Shown here piece after piece: positions 45,623 through 55,087 of a stretch of DNA of 64,000 nt. The DNA lies in the NCBI GenBank assembly GCA_900465685.1, contig UEGR01000007.1:620001-684000 (forward strand), given 5' to 3'. Both the position numbers and the translations under genes were made by a program. Position 1 is the first letter of the stretch. Each line of letters begins with the position of its first letter. Source of the DNA: Hyphomicrobiales bacterium (lineage in GTDB: Bacteria; Pseudomonadota; Alphaproteobacteria; Rhizobiales; Rhizobiaceae). The notes under the pieces were generated by a model. It was given only the letters and a program-made list of their open reading frames with translations, was not told the origin of the DNA and did no database searches.

Positions 45623-45796
45623 CTCTCCGTTCTCCCTGCGCAATCGTGTTGTGGCTGTCCGAGTTATGCCACACACACAAATACGCGATGTCTCCTCCAA
45701 GACAGTCGCAAGAGTATAACGACAGCCGTCCGCATGACTGTGCGTCTTTTGCTTGAAATTGTTTTCGACGCGGGAAGGCTAATGTTGTGGGTGGAT

Positions 45797-47278
45797 TTAG
45801 CGTTCGGTGATTTTCATCGCTTCTTGCAGAACCGTGAAAACAGCGGGGTCAGTCGATTGTGCCACATTGAAGCGCAAATAGGAACTTGCGGTCCGTGACG
45901 GGCTGAACACATCACCCGGAGCCAGAACGACACCCTTGTCGAGAGCGTGTCTGGCAATGATGCCGGAGTCCATGCCGTCCGGCAGGCGCGCCCAGAGAAA
46001 CATGCCGCCTTGCGGTTCGTTCCAGAGTTCAAGTCCTGCGGCTTTCAGGCGCTTGGCGGTCAGCGTCATGGCATCGGCCAGCTTGGCGCGCATGCCTTCG
46101 ATGTGGCGGCGATAGGTGCCGTCGGTCAGAAGCGCGTGGACGACTTGTGCTGAAATCGAATTGCCGCCGAAGGTGGTGGCCAGCTTCAAATCGGTGAGGC
46201 CGTCGATCCAGTCGCTGCGCCCGGCAATATAGCCGACACGGGCCGCAGCCGAGAGGGTCTTGGAGAAGCTGCCAATGTGCAGAACACGTTCGAACCCGTC
46301 GAGTTCCGCCAGCAGCGGTGCTGGTGAGGGATGAAAATCGCCGAAAATATTATCCTCGACGAGAATGATGCCATGGGCTTCCGCAAGTTTCAGCAGGCGA
46401 TGCGCGGTTGCGGGCGACATGACGCCGCCGGTCGGGTTTTGCAGCCCTGCATTGGAAATATAGAGTTTCGGCGCATGTTCGGCGGCTGCCTTGGCGAAGG
46501 CTTCGAGGTCCGGGCCGCTATGTGTATAGGGGACGCCGATCAGCTTGACGCGATGGGTCAGCAGCACGGCCTGAAAATTGAAATAGCAGGGATCGTCCAC
46601 CAGCACGGTGTCGCCCGGCTGAAGCAGAAAGCGGCAAATGAGATCGATGGCCTGCGTGCCGGAATCGGTCAGCATTATCTCGCCACCGGAAATATCCATG
46701 CCCTGTTCCGCCAGCCGGTGCGCGAGGTGGCTGCGCAGCGGACGGAAGCCGAGCGGTTCGCCATAGGTGGCGAGATCGCTGCGCTCGTCGCGAGCAATGG
46801 CGCGGAGCGCGCGGCGGATGCCTTCAAGCGGCAGCCATTCATCCGGCAGCCAGCCGCAGCCGGGCTTCAATGTCTTGCCTTCGGTTTCCAGCGATTGGCG
46901 CATGACCCAGAATGGATCGATCTGCCGGTCCTTATGCGGTGTGGTCGTGGCCAGCGAAAAGGGCTGGCGCGCCCGTTCCGACACATAGAAGCCCGCGCCG
47001 CGGCGTGACTGGATGATGCCTTCGGCGACCAGCCGGTCATAGGCTTCGACAACGGTCGATTTGGAAACGTCCATCGTCCCGGCAAGCCGACGGATCGATG
47101 GCAGTCGGGCGCCGGGCGCAAGGCTCATGGCCGCAATCCGTCCACGGATAATGGACATGACTTTTTCGACGAGCGAGGTCTTCTCCGCAGCAGCGTTTTC
47201 ATCGCCGCGCGCGTTATCGACGCCCGCATAGGCGGCTTCTACGGCTTCCAGGCTGCGCAATAAGCCCGTCGATATCAT
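45797..47278 (-). CDS. MocR-type regulator (GntR HTH + aminotransferase-like domain)
   Basis: A 493-residue fusion: an N-terminal GntR winged helix (about 35-105, with GARLPSIRRLAGTMDVSKSTVVEAYDRL) and a C-terminal fold-type I PLP domain (about 125-490). The PLP sites are intact: N281 (NPTGG), D309 (VEDNIFGDF), K340 (GSFSKTLSA) and the C-terminal Arg in YLRFN. MocR proteins use PLP or an amino compound as effector. The gene is divergent from an EamA transporter 127 bases away. Palindromic sites abut its start codon, suggesting autoregulation and control of the transporter. It is unlikely to be a metabolic transaminase. Confidence 0.9.
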   Translation of the reverse strand: MISTGLLRSLEAVEAAYAGVDNARGDENAAAEKTSLVEKVMSIIRGRIAAMSLAPGARLPSIRRLAGTMDVSKSTVVEAYDRLVAEGIIQSRRGAGFYVSERARQPFSLATTTPHKDRQIDPFWVMRQSLETEGKTLKPGCGWLPDEWLPLEGIRRALRAIARDERSDLATYGEPLGFRPLRSHLAHRLAEQGMDISGGEIMLTDSGTQAIDLICRFLLQPGDTVLVDDPCYFNFQAVLLTHRVKLIGVPYTHSGPDLEAFAKAAAEHAPKLYISNAGLQNPTGGVMSPATAHRLLKLAEAHGIILVEDNIFGDFHPSPAPLLAELDGFERVLHIGSFSKTLSAAARVGYIAGRSDWIDGLTDLKLATTFGGNSISAQVVHALLTDGTYRRHIEGMRAKLADAMTLTAKRLKAAGLELWNEPQGGMFLWARLPDGMDSGIIARHALDKGVVLAPGDVFSPSRTASSYLRFNVAQSTDPAVFTVLQEAMKITER

Positions 47279-47304
47279 CTGTACTCTCTTTCGTACCAGT
47301 ACAG
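47279..47304. promoter_or_regulatory. Palindromic operator at the MocR gene start
   Basis: CTGTACT (47279-47285) and AGTACAG (47298-47304) are a perfect inverted repeat with a 12-base spacer. A smaller palindrome, GTACCAGTAC (47293-47302), overlaps the second arm. MocR regulators commonly bind repeated short motifs between divergent genes. Confidence 0.6.
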
Positions 47305-47404
47305 TTTGCCAGAATTGTCCGGTAACTGTCTCTGATTATTTCGGCAAGTTCGCGGCATTGTCCGCAAAATTCATAGACGATTTTGTTGAAAGCTGAAAAG
47401 ACAC

Positions 47405-48307
47405 ATGCGCGAGAATGTTGGGAACAAGGTGGTTGTTAGCCAGACCGTGGGTAACAAGACGGCCGGGTGGTTGAATGGATTTCTCGGTGTGCTGATTTTC
47501 TCAGGCTCGCTACCCGCGACCCGTCTTGCCGTCATCGATATCGATCCGACTTTTCTGACACTGGCACGCGCGTCGATTGCCGGACTGCTGGGCATGGCGC
47601 TGCTGCTGGCATTCCGTGAACCGTTTCCGCGCAAGAGCGATGTCATTTCACTCATTGTCGTGGCGCTGGGCGTCGTGGTCGGCTTTCCGCTGCTGACGGG
47701 CATCGCGCTGCAACATATGACCTCTGCCCATGCGATTGTCTTCATCGGGCTGCTGCCGCTTTCAACGGCGGTATTTGCGGTGCTGCGCGGCGGCGAGCGT
47801 CCGCGTCCGCTGTTCTGGCTATTTTCGATCGTGGGCGGCGCTATCGTCGCGTCCTACGCTTACGGGCAGGGCAGCCAGTCGACTTTCCTAGGCGATGTGC
47901 TGATGCTGGGCGCGATCATTGTTTGCGGGCTTGGCTATGCGGAAGGTGCGAGCCTGTCCCGCAGGCTCGGCGGCTGGCAGGTCATTTGCTGGGCGCTGGT
48001 TTTCTCGCTGCCGATCATGCTGCCGCTGACCATTCTCATGCGTCCTGAAACATGGGCGGGGATTGGGGCCATGGCCTGGGGCGGACTGGTCTATGTTTCG
48101 CTGTTCTCGATGCTGATCGGCTTTTTCTTCTGGTATCGCGGGCTGGCGCAAGGCGGCGCTGCGACGGTCGGTCAGCTTCAGCTTTTGCAACCGTTTTTCG
48201 GCTTGATGCTGGCGGCGGGCATTGCGGGCGAACCCGTCAGCATGGGCATGGTCGCGACAGCGGGGATTGTCGTGCTCTGCGTCGCGGGAGCGAAACGCTT
48301 TGCTTAA
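47405..48307 (+). CDS. EamA/DMT superfamily transporter
   Basis: A 300-residue inner-membrane transporter with ten predicted helices in two EamA repeats (about 20-140 and 155-295). Typical pieces are LPATRLAVIDIDPTFLTLARASIAGLLG, ALQHMTSAHAIVFIGLLPLSTAVFAVL and the second-repeat FFFWYRGLAQGGAATVGQLQLLQPFFGLMLA. Its substrate is unknown; pairing with a MocR regulator suggests an amino acid, amine or vitamin B6-related compound. Divergent from the MocR gene, so probably its target. Confidence 0.87.
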   Translation: MRENVGNKVVVSQTVGNKTAGWLNGFLGVLIFSGSLPATRLAVIDIDPTFLTLARASIAGLLGMALLLAFREPFPRKSDVISLIVVALGVVVGFPLLTGIALQHMTSAHAIVFIGLLPLSTAVFAVLRGGERPRPLFWLFSIVGGAIVASYAYGQGSQSTFLGDVLMLGAIIVCGLGYAEGASLSRRLGGWQVICWALVFSLPIMLPLTILMRPETWAGIGAMAWGGLVYVSLFSMLIGFFFWYRGLAQGGAATVGQLQLLQPFFGLMLAAGIAGEPVSMGMVATAGIVVLCVAGAKRFA

Positions 48308-48313
48308 GCAAAA

Positions 48314-48356
48314 GCACATCCCGAAAAGTGTGAAACGGTTTTCGGATAAGATGTGC
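48314..48356. repeat. RIME-like repeat, second module
   Basis: A two-step stem: GCACATC (48314-48320) with GATGTGC (48350-48356), and inside CCGAAAA (48321-48327) with TTTTCGG (48339-48345). The 5' half shares 20 of 21 bases in reverse complement with the end of the element at 31195-31338. It lies between two convergent genes and may also act as their terminator. Confidence 0.7.
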
Positions 48357-48358
48357 GT

Positions 48359-49015
48359 CTAAATGAATGCCCAGACGGTTGTGCGCTTGACCTCGGAATC
48401 TTCCAGCGCACGCGTCACGGGCACGGTGTAGACGGCAAGCTGCCGCAAGCGCTCTTTCGGTAGATAGGAGCGGCCCGGATCGCCGACAATGATCTCAGCG
48501 CCGCGTTCCGCCAGTTTTGCGAACCATGGAATAAGCCGATCGGCCAGCGCCTTCTCATAGAAGACATCGCCTGCCAGAACCACATCCCAGCCGTAATCGG
48601 TGCCGATGAGATCTTCAAGGCTTGCGGTCACCGCCACGCCGTTGGCCGTGGCGTTGATATCGATTGCCGGGAGCGCGAAGGGATCGATATCCGAAGCGAG
48701 GACGCTATTCGCACCAGCCTTCATGGCCGCGATGGCGACAAGACCTGAGCCGGACGCAAAATCCAGCACAGTCTTGCCGCTTACGGTTTTCGGATAGTCG
48801 AGAATATAGCGCGCCACGCCCTGACCGCCCGCCCAGGCAAAGGCCCAGAAGGGCGGCGGCAGGCCGATTGTGGCCAGTTCTTCCTCTGTCTTGTGCCAGA
48901 GGTCGTGCGCTTCGTCAGCCAGATGCAGGCGGATTTCCGGCACATGCGGTGGTGCTTGCAGGCCGGTATTGGCCAGAATGAAGCTGCGCGTGCTGGTTTC
49001 CGCCGGATCGAGCAT
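48359..49015 (-). CDS. Class I methyltransferase, ETF-beta lysine methyltransferase-like
   Basis: A 218-residue SAM-dependent methyltransferase. Motif I is [20 protein letters not shown], the acidic loop is [17 protein letters not shown], and [10 protein letters not shown] follows. [24 protein letters not shown] before motif I is characteristic of the METTL20/ETFBKMT group, which methylates electron transfer flavoprotein beta in mitochondria and in Agrobacterium. A PrmA-related enzyme with another substrate is the alternative. It is last in the minus-strand run tsaD-gpsA-YciI-EVE. Confidence 0.7.
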   Translation of the reverse strand: MLDPAETSTRSFILANTGLQAPPHVPEIRLHLADEAHDLWHKTEEELATIGLPPPFWAFAWAGGQGVARYILDYPKTVSGKTVLDFASGSGLVAIAAMKAGANSVLASDIDPFALPAIDINATANGVAVTASLEDLIGTDYGWDVVLAGDVFYEKALADRLIPWFAKLAERGAEIIVGDPGRSYLPKERLRQLAVYTVPVTRALEDSEVKRTTVWAFI

Positions 49016-49027
49016 CGGTTGCTGGTC

Positions 49028-49456
49028 TCAGATGTCTTTGGCGTCGAGGCCGCCCATGCGGCAGACTTCGATCCATTCGTCTTCGGTCACCGGCTGCACA
49101 GACAGGCGCATGGAGGTGACAAGCGCCATGTTCTCAAGCTTAGGGTTCGCCTTGACGTCCTTCAGCGTAACAGGCTTCGGCACATCGCGGACGGCCTTGA
49201 TGTCTACACAGTCCCAGCGCGGATCATCGGTGGTGCTGTCGGGGTGCGACAAAGCGCAAACCTCGACAATGCCGACCACTTCGAGCCCTTCATTGGAATG
49301 ATAGAAAAAGCCTTTGTCGCCGATTTTCATGGCGCGCATGTTGTTGCGCGCCAGATAATTGCGCACACCATCCCATTGCTCGCCCTTTTCGCCACGGGCC
49401 TTTTGCATTTCCCATGACCATTTGAACGGTTCGGACTTGAACAGCCAGTATGCCAT
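49028..49456 (-). CDS. EVE domain protein
   Basis: A 142-residue single-domain protein of the EVE family (PUA-related; human THYN1 is a member), thought to read modified nucleotides. It begins with MAYWLFKSEPFKWSWE and contains WDGVRNYLARNNMRAMKIGDKGFFYHSN and WDCVDIKAVRDVPKPVTLKDVKAN, all typical. Many genomes have it next to yciI and gpsA, as here. No modification-dependent nuclease is nearby, so a housekeeping role is more likely than defence. Confidence 0.88.
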   Translation of the reverse strand: MAYWLFKSEPFKWSWEMQKARGEKGEQWDGVRNYLARNNMRAMKIGDKGFFYHSNEGLEVVGIVEVCALSHPDSTTDDPRWDCVDIKAVRDVPKPVTLKDVKANPKLENMALVTSMRLSVQPVTEDEWIEVCRMGGLDAKDI

Positions 49457-49480
49457 TGCGTGTTCCCCGGTGCTTAAGCC

Positions 49481-49771
49481 TTAGGCGTTGGCAGGATTTT
49501 TGAACGTCCAGTTCCACGGGCGTACGGTGACGTCCTGAAACAGACCAGCTTTCGCATAGGGATCATTGGCGCCGATGGCGGCCGCTGCGGCCTTGTCTTC
49601 AGCTTCGACAACGAGAAGGCTGCCATTTGGCTTGCCGTCTTCGCCGAGGAAGGGACCGGCAAACTTCAGCACATCGCCAAGGCTCGTAAGATATTCGAGA
49701 TGCGTCGGGCGCGTATCGAGGCGCACCTGCAAATGGTCGGGCTTGTCGTTGCAGAGAAGTGCAAAAAGCAT
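49481..49771 (-). CDS. YciI family protein
   Basis: A 96-residue dimeric alpha-beta barrel-type protein. MLFALLCNDKPDHLQVRLDTRPTHLEYLTSLGDVL holds the conserved His (HLEYL), and GPFLGEDGKPNGSLLVVEAEDKAAAAAIGANDPYAKAGLF is the typical YciI core, with the D-P-Y motif. The family has a putative active site but no settled function. It starts 11 bases after gpsA on the same strand. Confidence 0.88.
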   Translation of the reverse strand: MLFALLCNDKPDHLQVRLDTRPTHLEYLTSLGDVLKFAGPFLGEDGKPNGSLLVVEAEDKAAAAAIGANDPYAKAGLFQDVTVRPWNWTFKNPANA

Positions 49772-49782
49772 CGTCTGGTCCT

Positions 49783-50769
49783 CTAGTCTTCGGTCTTGAG
49801 TGGTCGGTTGATGAGACTGGTTACAGCCTCATCGATGGTGATCTTCCCGCTGAGCAAAGCGCCAACCGCATCGATGATGGGTGCAGAAATGCCGTGCTTT
49901 TCGCACAGTTCCGCAGCAATAGGCGCGGTAGCGACACCTTCGGCCAGAGGCCGGTTGGTCAGGTCTTCGCCGCGTCCCAGCGCAAGACCGTAGGAATAGT
50001 TGCGCGATTGTGATGATGAGCATGTCAGCATCAGATCGCCGAGGCCGGAGAGCCCCATGATGGTTTCCGGCTTTGCGCCCATGGCTTGTCCGATACGGCG
50101 CAGTTCCGCGAAGCCGCGTGTGACGAGCGCTGCTTGCGCGCTCGCACCATAGCCGCGTCCGACAGCGGCGCCAGCGGCAATCGCCAGAACGTTTTTCAAA
50201 GCGCCGCCAATCTCGACGCCTTTAAGATCGGTGGTCGAATAGCAGCGAAAAGCTGGACCAGAAAGAAGAGCTGCCAGCTTGTCGGCTGTGTCTGCATCTT
50301 CACAGGCAACCGTCACAGCCGTTGGCAGGCCGCGTGCAACATCGGTTGCAAAACTTGGGCCGGAAAGGGCAGCGATGCGGTGGTTCGGCAAAACTTCCGC
50401 CACCACTTCCGACATCAGGCGTCCGGTGCCGCGTTCAATTCCCTTGGCGCAAAGAACGACGGGCGCGGACTGTGGAATGAGGCCGCTCAGTTCGGAGAGG
50501 CCCACGCGCATTGCCTGTGCCGGGACTACCGCCAAAACGGCGTCAGCACCGGTCACAACATCGGAAGCCTTGGTGCTGGCGCGAATACCGGCTGGCAGTT
50601 CGATGTCGCCCAGATAGCGCGGGTTGCGTCGGTTTTCGTTGATCGCTGCGACCGTGTCCGTAACACGGGCGTAAAGCCAGGCTTCGTGGCCGCTGGTCGC
50701 CGCCATGGCAGCAAGCGCCGTGCCCCATGCGCCGCCACCGAGAACGGCGATCTTCGTGCGACCGCTCAT
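49783..50769 (-). CDS. gpsA: Glycerol-3-phosphate dehydrogenase (NAD(P)+)
   Basis: Makes sn-glycerol-3-phosphate from dihydroxyacetone phosphate for phospholipid synthesis. The 328-residue protein has the NAD(P) motif GGGAWGTA (residues 11-18), [44 protein letters not shown] and the active-site KNVLAIAAG (catalytic Lys) block. Its start overlaps the tsaD stop by four bases (ATGA on the minus strand), a conserved rhizobial pairing. Confidence 0.96.
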   Translation of the reverse strand: MSGRTKIAVLGGGAWGTALAAMAATSGHEAWLYARVTDTVAAINENRRNPRYLGDIELPAGIRASTKASDVVTGADAVLAVVPAQAMRVGLSELSGLIPQSAPVVLCAKGIERGTGRLMSEVVAEVLPNHRIAALSGPSFATDVARGLPTAVTVACEDADTADKLAALLSGPAFRCYSTTDLKGVEIGGALKNVLAIAAGAAVGRGYGASAQAALVTRGFAELRRIGQAMGAKPETIMGLSGLGDLMLTCSSSQSRNYSYGLALGRGEDLTNRPLAEGVATAPIAAELCEKHGISAPIIDAVGALLSGKITIDEAVTSLINRPLKTED

Positions 50770-51845
50770 GCTTTGGCTCCGCGCCGTCCCGTGCCGATCA
50801 GCGGCGCGGATTTTTCATCGAGCGGCCAGCGCGAGCGCGGCGCGATGGCAAGCGAATCCGGCATTTTGGTTGCGGCATGCTCGGCTCCAGCCCAGGCGAT
50901 CATCGCTGCATTGTCGGTGCAAAGATTGAGCGGCGGTGCGATAAAGCTGAAGCCGTGTCTGGCGCAGAGCTGCTCCAGCGAAGCTCGCAAGGTCTTGTTG
51001 GCGGCCACACCGCCCGCGACCACCAGCGACGGTGTCGCGCAGTCCGGAAATTCTGCCTTGAAACGTTCGAGCGAACGTCCGACCCGGTCGGCAAGCGTAT
51101 CGGCCACTGCGGCCTGAAACGAGGCGCAAATATCGGCGACATCCTGATCGCTGAGCGGCACCAGTTCGCTTGCCGTCTGGCGCACGGCGGTCTTGAGACC
51201 GGAAAATGAAAAATCGAGCCGCGCTTCGCCTTTCAGCGGTCGGGGCAGGGCAAAGCGCTTGGGATCGCCCTGAAGCGCCATGCGCTCAACCGCCGGACCG
51301 CCGGGATAAGGCAGGCCGAGAAGCTTCGCCGTCTTGTCGAAGGCTTCACCCAGCGCATCATCAATCGTGGTGCCGAGGCGCTCATAATCATTAAGTCCGC
51401 GCACCAGCACCATCTGCGTGTGACCACCCGAAACCAGCAGCAGCAGATAGGGAAATTCGAGCTTGTCGGTCAGCCGCGCCGTCAGCGCGTGGCCTTCGAG
51501 ATGGTTTACAGCATAGAACGGCTTTTGCGCAGCCATGGCGAGCGCCTTGGCCGTCATCAGGCCGACGATCAGCCCACCGATCAGGCCGGGACCGGCGGTG
51601 GCTGCCACGGCATCCACATCATCGAGCTGCATATCCGCATCCTGCAAGGCGCGCGCGACCAGCCGGTCCAGCGCCTCGACATGTGCGCGTGCCGCAATTT
51701 CCGGCACAACGCCGCCATAAGGCTCGTGTTCGGCGATCTGGCTCAGAACCACATTGGACAGAATACGGCCTTCACCCTTATCGTTGCGTTCAACGATAGC
51801 GGCGGCTGTTTCGTCGCAACTGGTTTCTATTCCAAGAATGCGCAT
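50766..51845 (-). CDS. tsaD: tRNA N6-threonylcarbamoyladenosine transferase TsaD
   Basis: Transfers the threonylcarbamoyl group to A37 of ANN-decoding tRNAs. The 359-residue ASKHA-fold protein has the iron-site histidines H115 and H119 in [13 protein letters not shown], the N-terminal [28 protein letters not shown] and [12 protein letters not shown]. The product is the substrate of MtaB (start of this window). It is divergent from hemC, with 69 bases between the start codons. Confidence 0.96.
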   Translation of the reverse strand: MRILGIETSCDETAAAIVERNDKGEGRILSNVVLSQIAEHEPYGGVVPEIAARAHVEALDRLVARALQDADMQLDDVDAVAATAGPGLIGGLIVGLMTAKALAMAAQKPFYAVNHLEGHALTARLTDKLEFPYLLLLVSGGHTQMVLVRGLNDYERLGTTIDDALGEAFDKTAKLLGLPYPGGPAVERMALQGDPKRFALPRPLKGEARLDFSFSGLKTAVRQTASELVPLSDQDVADICASFQAAVADTLADRVGRSLERFKAEFPDCATPSLVVAGGVAANKTLRASLEQLCARHGFSFIAPPLNLCTDNAAMIAWAGAEHAATKMPDSLAIAPRSRWPLDEKSAPLIGTGRRGAKA

Positions 51846-51914
51846 TTGCGGTTAGACCCTGCCAGTCTCATATTTCTGATACGTCAAGCAACCCGGTACC
51901 ATGGACGACGCAAT

Positions 51915-52844
51915 ATGCAAACACCATCCTTGAAGATTGGCACACGCGGTAGCAAGCTGGCTCTGGCTCAAGCTCACGAGACGCGTCGCCGCCTGATGGA
52001 AGCGCATGGCTTGCCGGAAGAGGCAATCGAGATTTTGCCCATGTCCACGGCGGGCGACCGCATTCAGGACCGCCCGCTCTCGGAAGTCGGCGGCAAGGGG
52101 CTTTTCACCGAGGAAATCGAGCAGGCGCTGAAGGACGGACGTATCGATCTCGCCGTTCATTCGACCAAGGATATGCCGACTGTCTTGCCTGAAGGCTTGC
52201 ATCTTTCCGTCTTTCTCGAACGCGAAGACCCGCGCGATGCCTTCATCGGTCGCACGGCCAAGCGGTTCATGGATTTGCCGCAGGGCGCCGTCGTTGGTTC
52301 GTCGTCACTGCGCCGTCAGGCGCTGATCCGGCGCCTTCGCCCGGACATTCAGGTGGTGATGTATCGCGGCAATGTCGATACCCGTTTGCGAAAACTTGAA
52401 GCAGGCGAGGTTGATGGAACCTTTCTGGCCTGTGCAGGTCTGAAGCGGCTGGGCCTTGATGCAGCGATTACCGAACTGGTGGATCCGCTGACCTTCCCGC
52501 CCGCGCCGGGACAGGGCGCCATCGGTATTGAAAGCCGCATCGGCGATGCGCGCATTGATGAGCTGCTGGCACCGTTGGCGCATCGCGACACGCAGGTAGC
52601 CCTTGCCTGCGAACGCGCGTTTTTGGGCGCGCTTGACGGCTCCTGCCGCACGCCGATTGCCGGGCTTGCCACTGTGGACGGCGACAAGGTGCATTTCCAT
52701 GGCATGATCCTGACGCCCGATGGCACAAAGGCGCATGAAGTGACGCTCGACGGCACGGCATCGGAAGCGGCGGCGCTTGGGATTGAGGCTGCAAGTCAGG
52801 TTCGTGCCGCTGCCGGTCCGCATTTCTTCACCGACTGGGATTGA
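51915..52844 (+). CDS. hemC: Porphobilinogen deaminase (hydroxymethylbilane synthase)
   Basis: Polymerises four porphobilinogens to hydroxymethylbilane in heme synthesis. The start at 51915 gives [20 protein letters not shown], the expected N terminus. The 309-residue protein has the catalytic D86 in HSTKDMP, the arginine-rich [15 protein letters not shown] and the dipyrromethane-cofactor C244 in [10 protein letters not shown]. The next gene, hemD, overlaps or abuts its stop. Confidence 0.96.
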   Translation: MQTPSLKIGTRGSKLALAQAHETRRRLMEAHGLPEEAIEILPMSTAGDRIQDRPLSEVGGKGLFTEEIEQALKDGRIDLAVHSTKDMPTVLPEGLHLSVFLEREDPRDAFIGRTAKRFMDLPQGAVVGSSSLRRQALIRRLRPDIQVVMYRGNVDTRLRKLEAGEVDGTFLACAGLKRLGLDAAITELVDPLTFPPAPGQGAIGIESRIGDARIDELLAPLAHRDTQVALACERAFLGALDGSCRTPIAGLATVDGDKVHFHGMILTPDGTKAHEVTLDGTASEAAALGIEAASQVRAAAGPHFFTDWD

Positions 52845-52846
52845 TC

Positions 52847-53575
52847 TTGACCGGGCCGGGCGCAGCCATAGCAGGCAGGCGGGTTCTGGTGACGAGGCCA
52901 GAACCGGCGGCCCTGCTGACCGCCGCGAAACTCACTGATGCGGGTTTCGAGCCGGTGCTTCTGCCGCTCAGCCGCACGGTCACAATGGCTTTTTCCCTGC
53001 CTGATACCCGTTTCGACGCATTGACGGTGACAAGCGCCAATGCGTTTCGCCATGCGGGGCATGCTTTGCCGCAACGCGATATGCCGCTCTTCGCCGTTGG
53101 CGAGGGTACGGCGCGCGGCGCGCGTGAGGCGGGCTTCACCGATGTGGTCGACGGTGGCGGTGATGCGGTGCGTCTTGCTGAAACCATGCGTAAGGTTTTG
53201 CCGCAAGGCGCGCGCATTCTCTATCTGGCGGGGCGCGTTCGCCAGCCGATTTTCGAAGAACGTGTATCCGCAGCTGGTCTCGATATGACCGTGTGCGATG
53301 TCTATGATATCGAAACCATCGATTATTCGCGTGATGAACTTCAGCGCATATTGGGCACGCAACCGCTTGCGGCTGTGATGCTCTATTCCGGTGTGGCGGC
53401 GGAAGAATTTACCGCCGCGATGGGCGAGATTGCCCCGCCTTTTAACGAAAAGACCCGTTTTTTGTGTATATCGGCGCGTGTGGCCGCAAAACTGCCCGCC
53501 GAATGGCAGACGAATGCGCTGGTCGCAGAACAGCCGGACGAGAAAGGACTTTTCCGCCTGTTTTCCAAACTTTGA
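52847..53575 (+). CDS. hemD: Uroporphyrinogen-III synthase
   Basis: Closes and inverts ring D of hydroxymethylbilane to give uroporphyrinogen III. The product of about 242 residues is poorly conserved, as usual for HemD. Recognisable parts are RRVLVTRPEPAALLTAAKLTDAGFEPVLLPL, DALTVTSANAFRHA, FAVGEGTARGAREAGFTDV and VCDVYDIETID. The start is not ATG: TTG at 52847 has GGGA six bases before it, while TTG at 52841 overlaps the hemC stop and is the alternative. Either way the two are coupled. Confidence 0.9.
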   Translation: MTGPGAAIAGRRVLVTRPEPAALLTAAKLTDAGFEPVLLPLSRTVTMAFSLPDTRFDALTVTSANAFRHAGHALPQRDMPLFAVGEGTARGAREAGFTDVVDGGGDAVRLAETMRKVLPQGARILYLAGRVRQPIFEERVSAAGLDMTVCDVYDIETIDYSRDELQRILGTQPLAAVMLYSGVAAEEFTAAMGEIAPPFNEKTRFLCISARVAAKLPAEWQTNALVAEQPDEKGLFRLFSKL

Positions 53576-53668
53576 CTCTTTTAGACGCAACCTTCCTGCG
53601 ACAGAGGATTTTATCTGTTAGAGTCACATAGAGTCACCGGCAGGCAATCGACGATTACGAGAGGACCC

Positions 53669-55075
53669 ATGGCGAAATCCGGCACCCCGCGACATTCCAA
53701 ACCGGCCCGCAATCCCGTGACGATCAATCTCGATCCGTCTGATGTAAAGCGTGTCGATGAACAGACGGGAGCCAGGGCGACTCCGCCCGCCGAGCCGGTC
53801 GGCAACTTTGCTCAAGCAACAGCAACCAAGCCCGCTGAGGCGAAAGCCGCCGAAACGAAATCTGGGCCAAAGCCAGAACCGAAACCGGCTGCAAGTACCT
53901 CAAATGCCGCCAGTCCGCCTTTTACCGCAGGCGTCAAGCCGGAAGCGGAAAAGCCGCGTTCAACCTCCAGCGCATCGTGCACTGTGCCGCCAATCAGCAA
54001 TGCCAATCAGGGTTCCAGCCCGAAATCCACATCCGGTGCATCGCATCTTCTGGCCGGCATTGCCGGTGGCGTTATCGCGCTCGGCGGCATGTTTGCGCTT
54101 CAATGGGGTAATGTCATTCCGTCGCCCGGCGCGCGCGTGACTGCCGAGCAACTGGCGCAGATGGAGCAGCAGATCGCCGATCTGCGCACCAATCCAACGC
54201 CTGCGCCGCTCGATGCGGCAAGCCGCACGCAATTTGCCGATTTACAGAAGAATGTTCAGGCCGCAGAGATCAAGGCGGAAGCGGTCGCGGGCACCCTCAC
54301 GCAATTGCAGCAGCAGGTCGAAACACTGCCGCAGGCGACTGGAGGTGCAGCTTCGGGTGATATTGAAGCGCTGACCGGACGTCTCGACGCGCTGGAATCG
54401 AAATTGTCGGCAGCCCAGAATCAGGCTGATCAGGCCGCAGCCGGTGTTTCGGGCAATAGCGGCACAATTTCTTCGCTCGAATCAAAACTGACCTCCTTGC
54501 AGGCAAAGGTCGGCGAAGCTGCCCGCCAGCCGGATGCGACAGCGCTGATCGCGGCCAATGCGCTGAAGACGGCCATTGATCGTGGCGGTTCGTTCAAGGT
54601 TGAACTCGATACTTATGCTTCACTTGCGCCGCAGGATAGTTCGGTCGAGGGCCTCAAGCCATTTGCCGATACGGGCGTGCCGACAGTGGCCGACCTAAAC
54701 GCCTGGTTTGGCCCGGTTGCCAATCGCATTGTCGCGACCGAAAACAAGCTGCCCGCCGATGCGGGTGTTTGGGATCAGCTGGTTGCCAGCGCCAAGGGGC
54801 TGGTAAGTGTTCGCCCTGTCGCGGGCAATGTGGAAGGCGAGGGCGTCGGTCCGACGACTGCCCGCATGGAAGCCGCACTCCACGCAGGTGATCTGGAACG
54901 CGCCATCGGTGAATGGGAGAAACTGCCCGCCGATGCTAAAGCCGTTTCGGGAGAATTTGCGAACCAGATGAAAGTGCGCCGCGATGCCGATGCGCTGATC
55001 CAGCGTCTGGTTGCGGACAGCCTCAAGCCAAAGACGCCGACTGACGCGGGCGCTGCGGCACCAGCGGGTAATTAA
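53669..55075 (+). CDS. Mic60/mitofilin-like inner-membrane protein
   Basis: A 468-residue protein with a long disordered Pro/Ala/Lys-rich N-terminal part (1-125), one transmembrane helix at about 126-146 and a periplasmic coiled-coil region (about 155-285). A C-terminal helical domain (about 290-450) follows, with FKVELDTYASL, VRPVAGNVEGEGVGPTTARMEAALHAGDLERAIGEWEKLPADAKAVSGEF resembling the mitofilin signature. Alphaproteobacterial Mic60 homologues are encoded between hemD and hemY and shape inner-membrane invaginations. The assignment uses this context plus topology. Confidence 0.82.
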   Translation: MAKSGTPRHSKPARNPVTINLDPSDVKRVDEQTGARATPPAEPVGNFAQATATKPAEAKAAETKSGPKPEPKPAASTSNAASPPFTAGVKPEAEKPRSTSSASCTVPPISNANQGSSPKSTSGASHLLAGIAGGVIALGGMFALQWGNVIPSPGARVTAEQLAQMEQQIADLRTNPTPAPLDAASRTQFADLQKNVQAAEIKAEAVAGTLTQLQQQVETLPQATGGAASGDIEALTGRLDALESKLSAAQNQADQAAAGVSGNSGTISSLESKLTSLQAKVGEAARQPDATALIAANALKTAIDRGGSFKVELDTYASLAPQDSSVEGLKPFADTGVPTVADLNAWFGPVANRIVATENKLPADAGVWDQLVASAKGLVSVRPVAGNVEGEGVGPTTARMEAALHAGDLERAIGEWEKLPADAKAVSGEFANQMKVRRDADALIQRLVADSLKPKTPTDAGAAAPAGN

Positions 55076-55087
55076 GGGGGCGGGCCG

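Noticed and set aside
45797-47278. Annotation as a plain aminotransferase
   Set aside because: The protein has an N-terminal GntR winged helix, the divergent position and an operator at its start, which fit a MocR regulator; the PLP domain is retained as sensor.
49028-49456. EVE protein as part of a modification-based defence system
   Set aside because: No restriction or modification-dependent nuclease is nearby; neighbours are gpsA, tsaD and yciI, a common housekeeping context.
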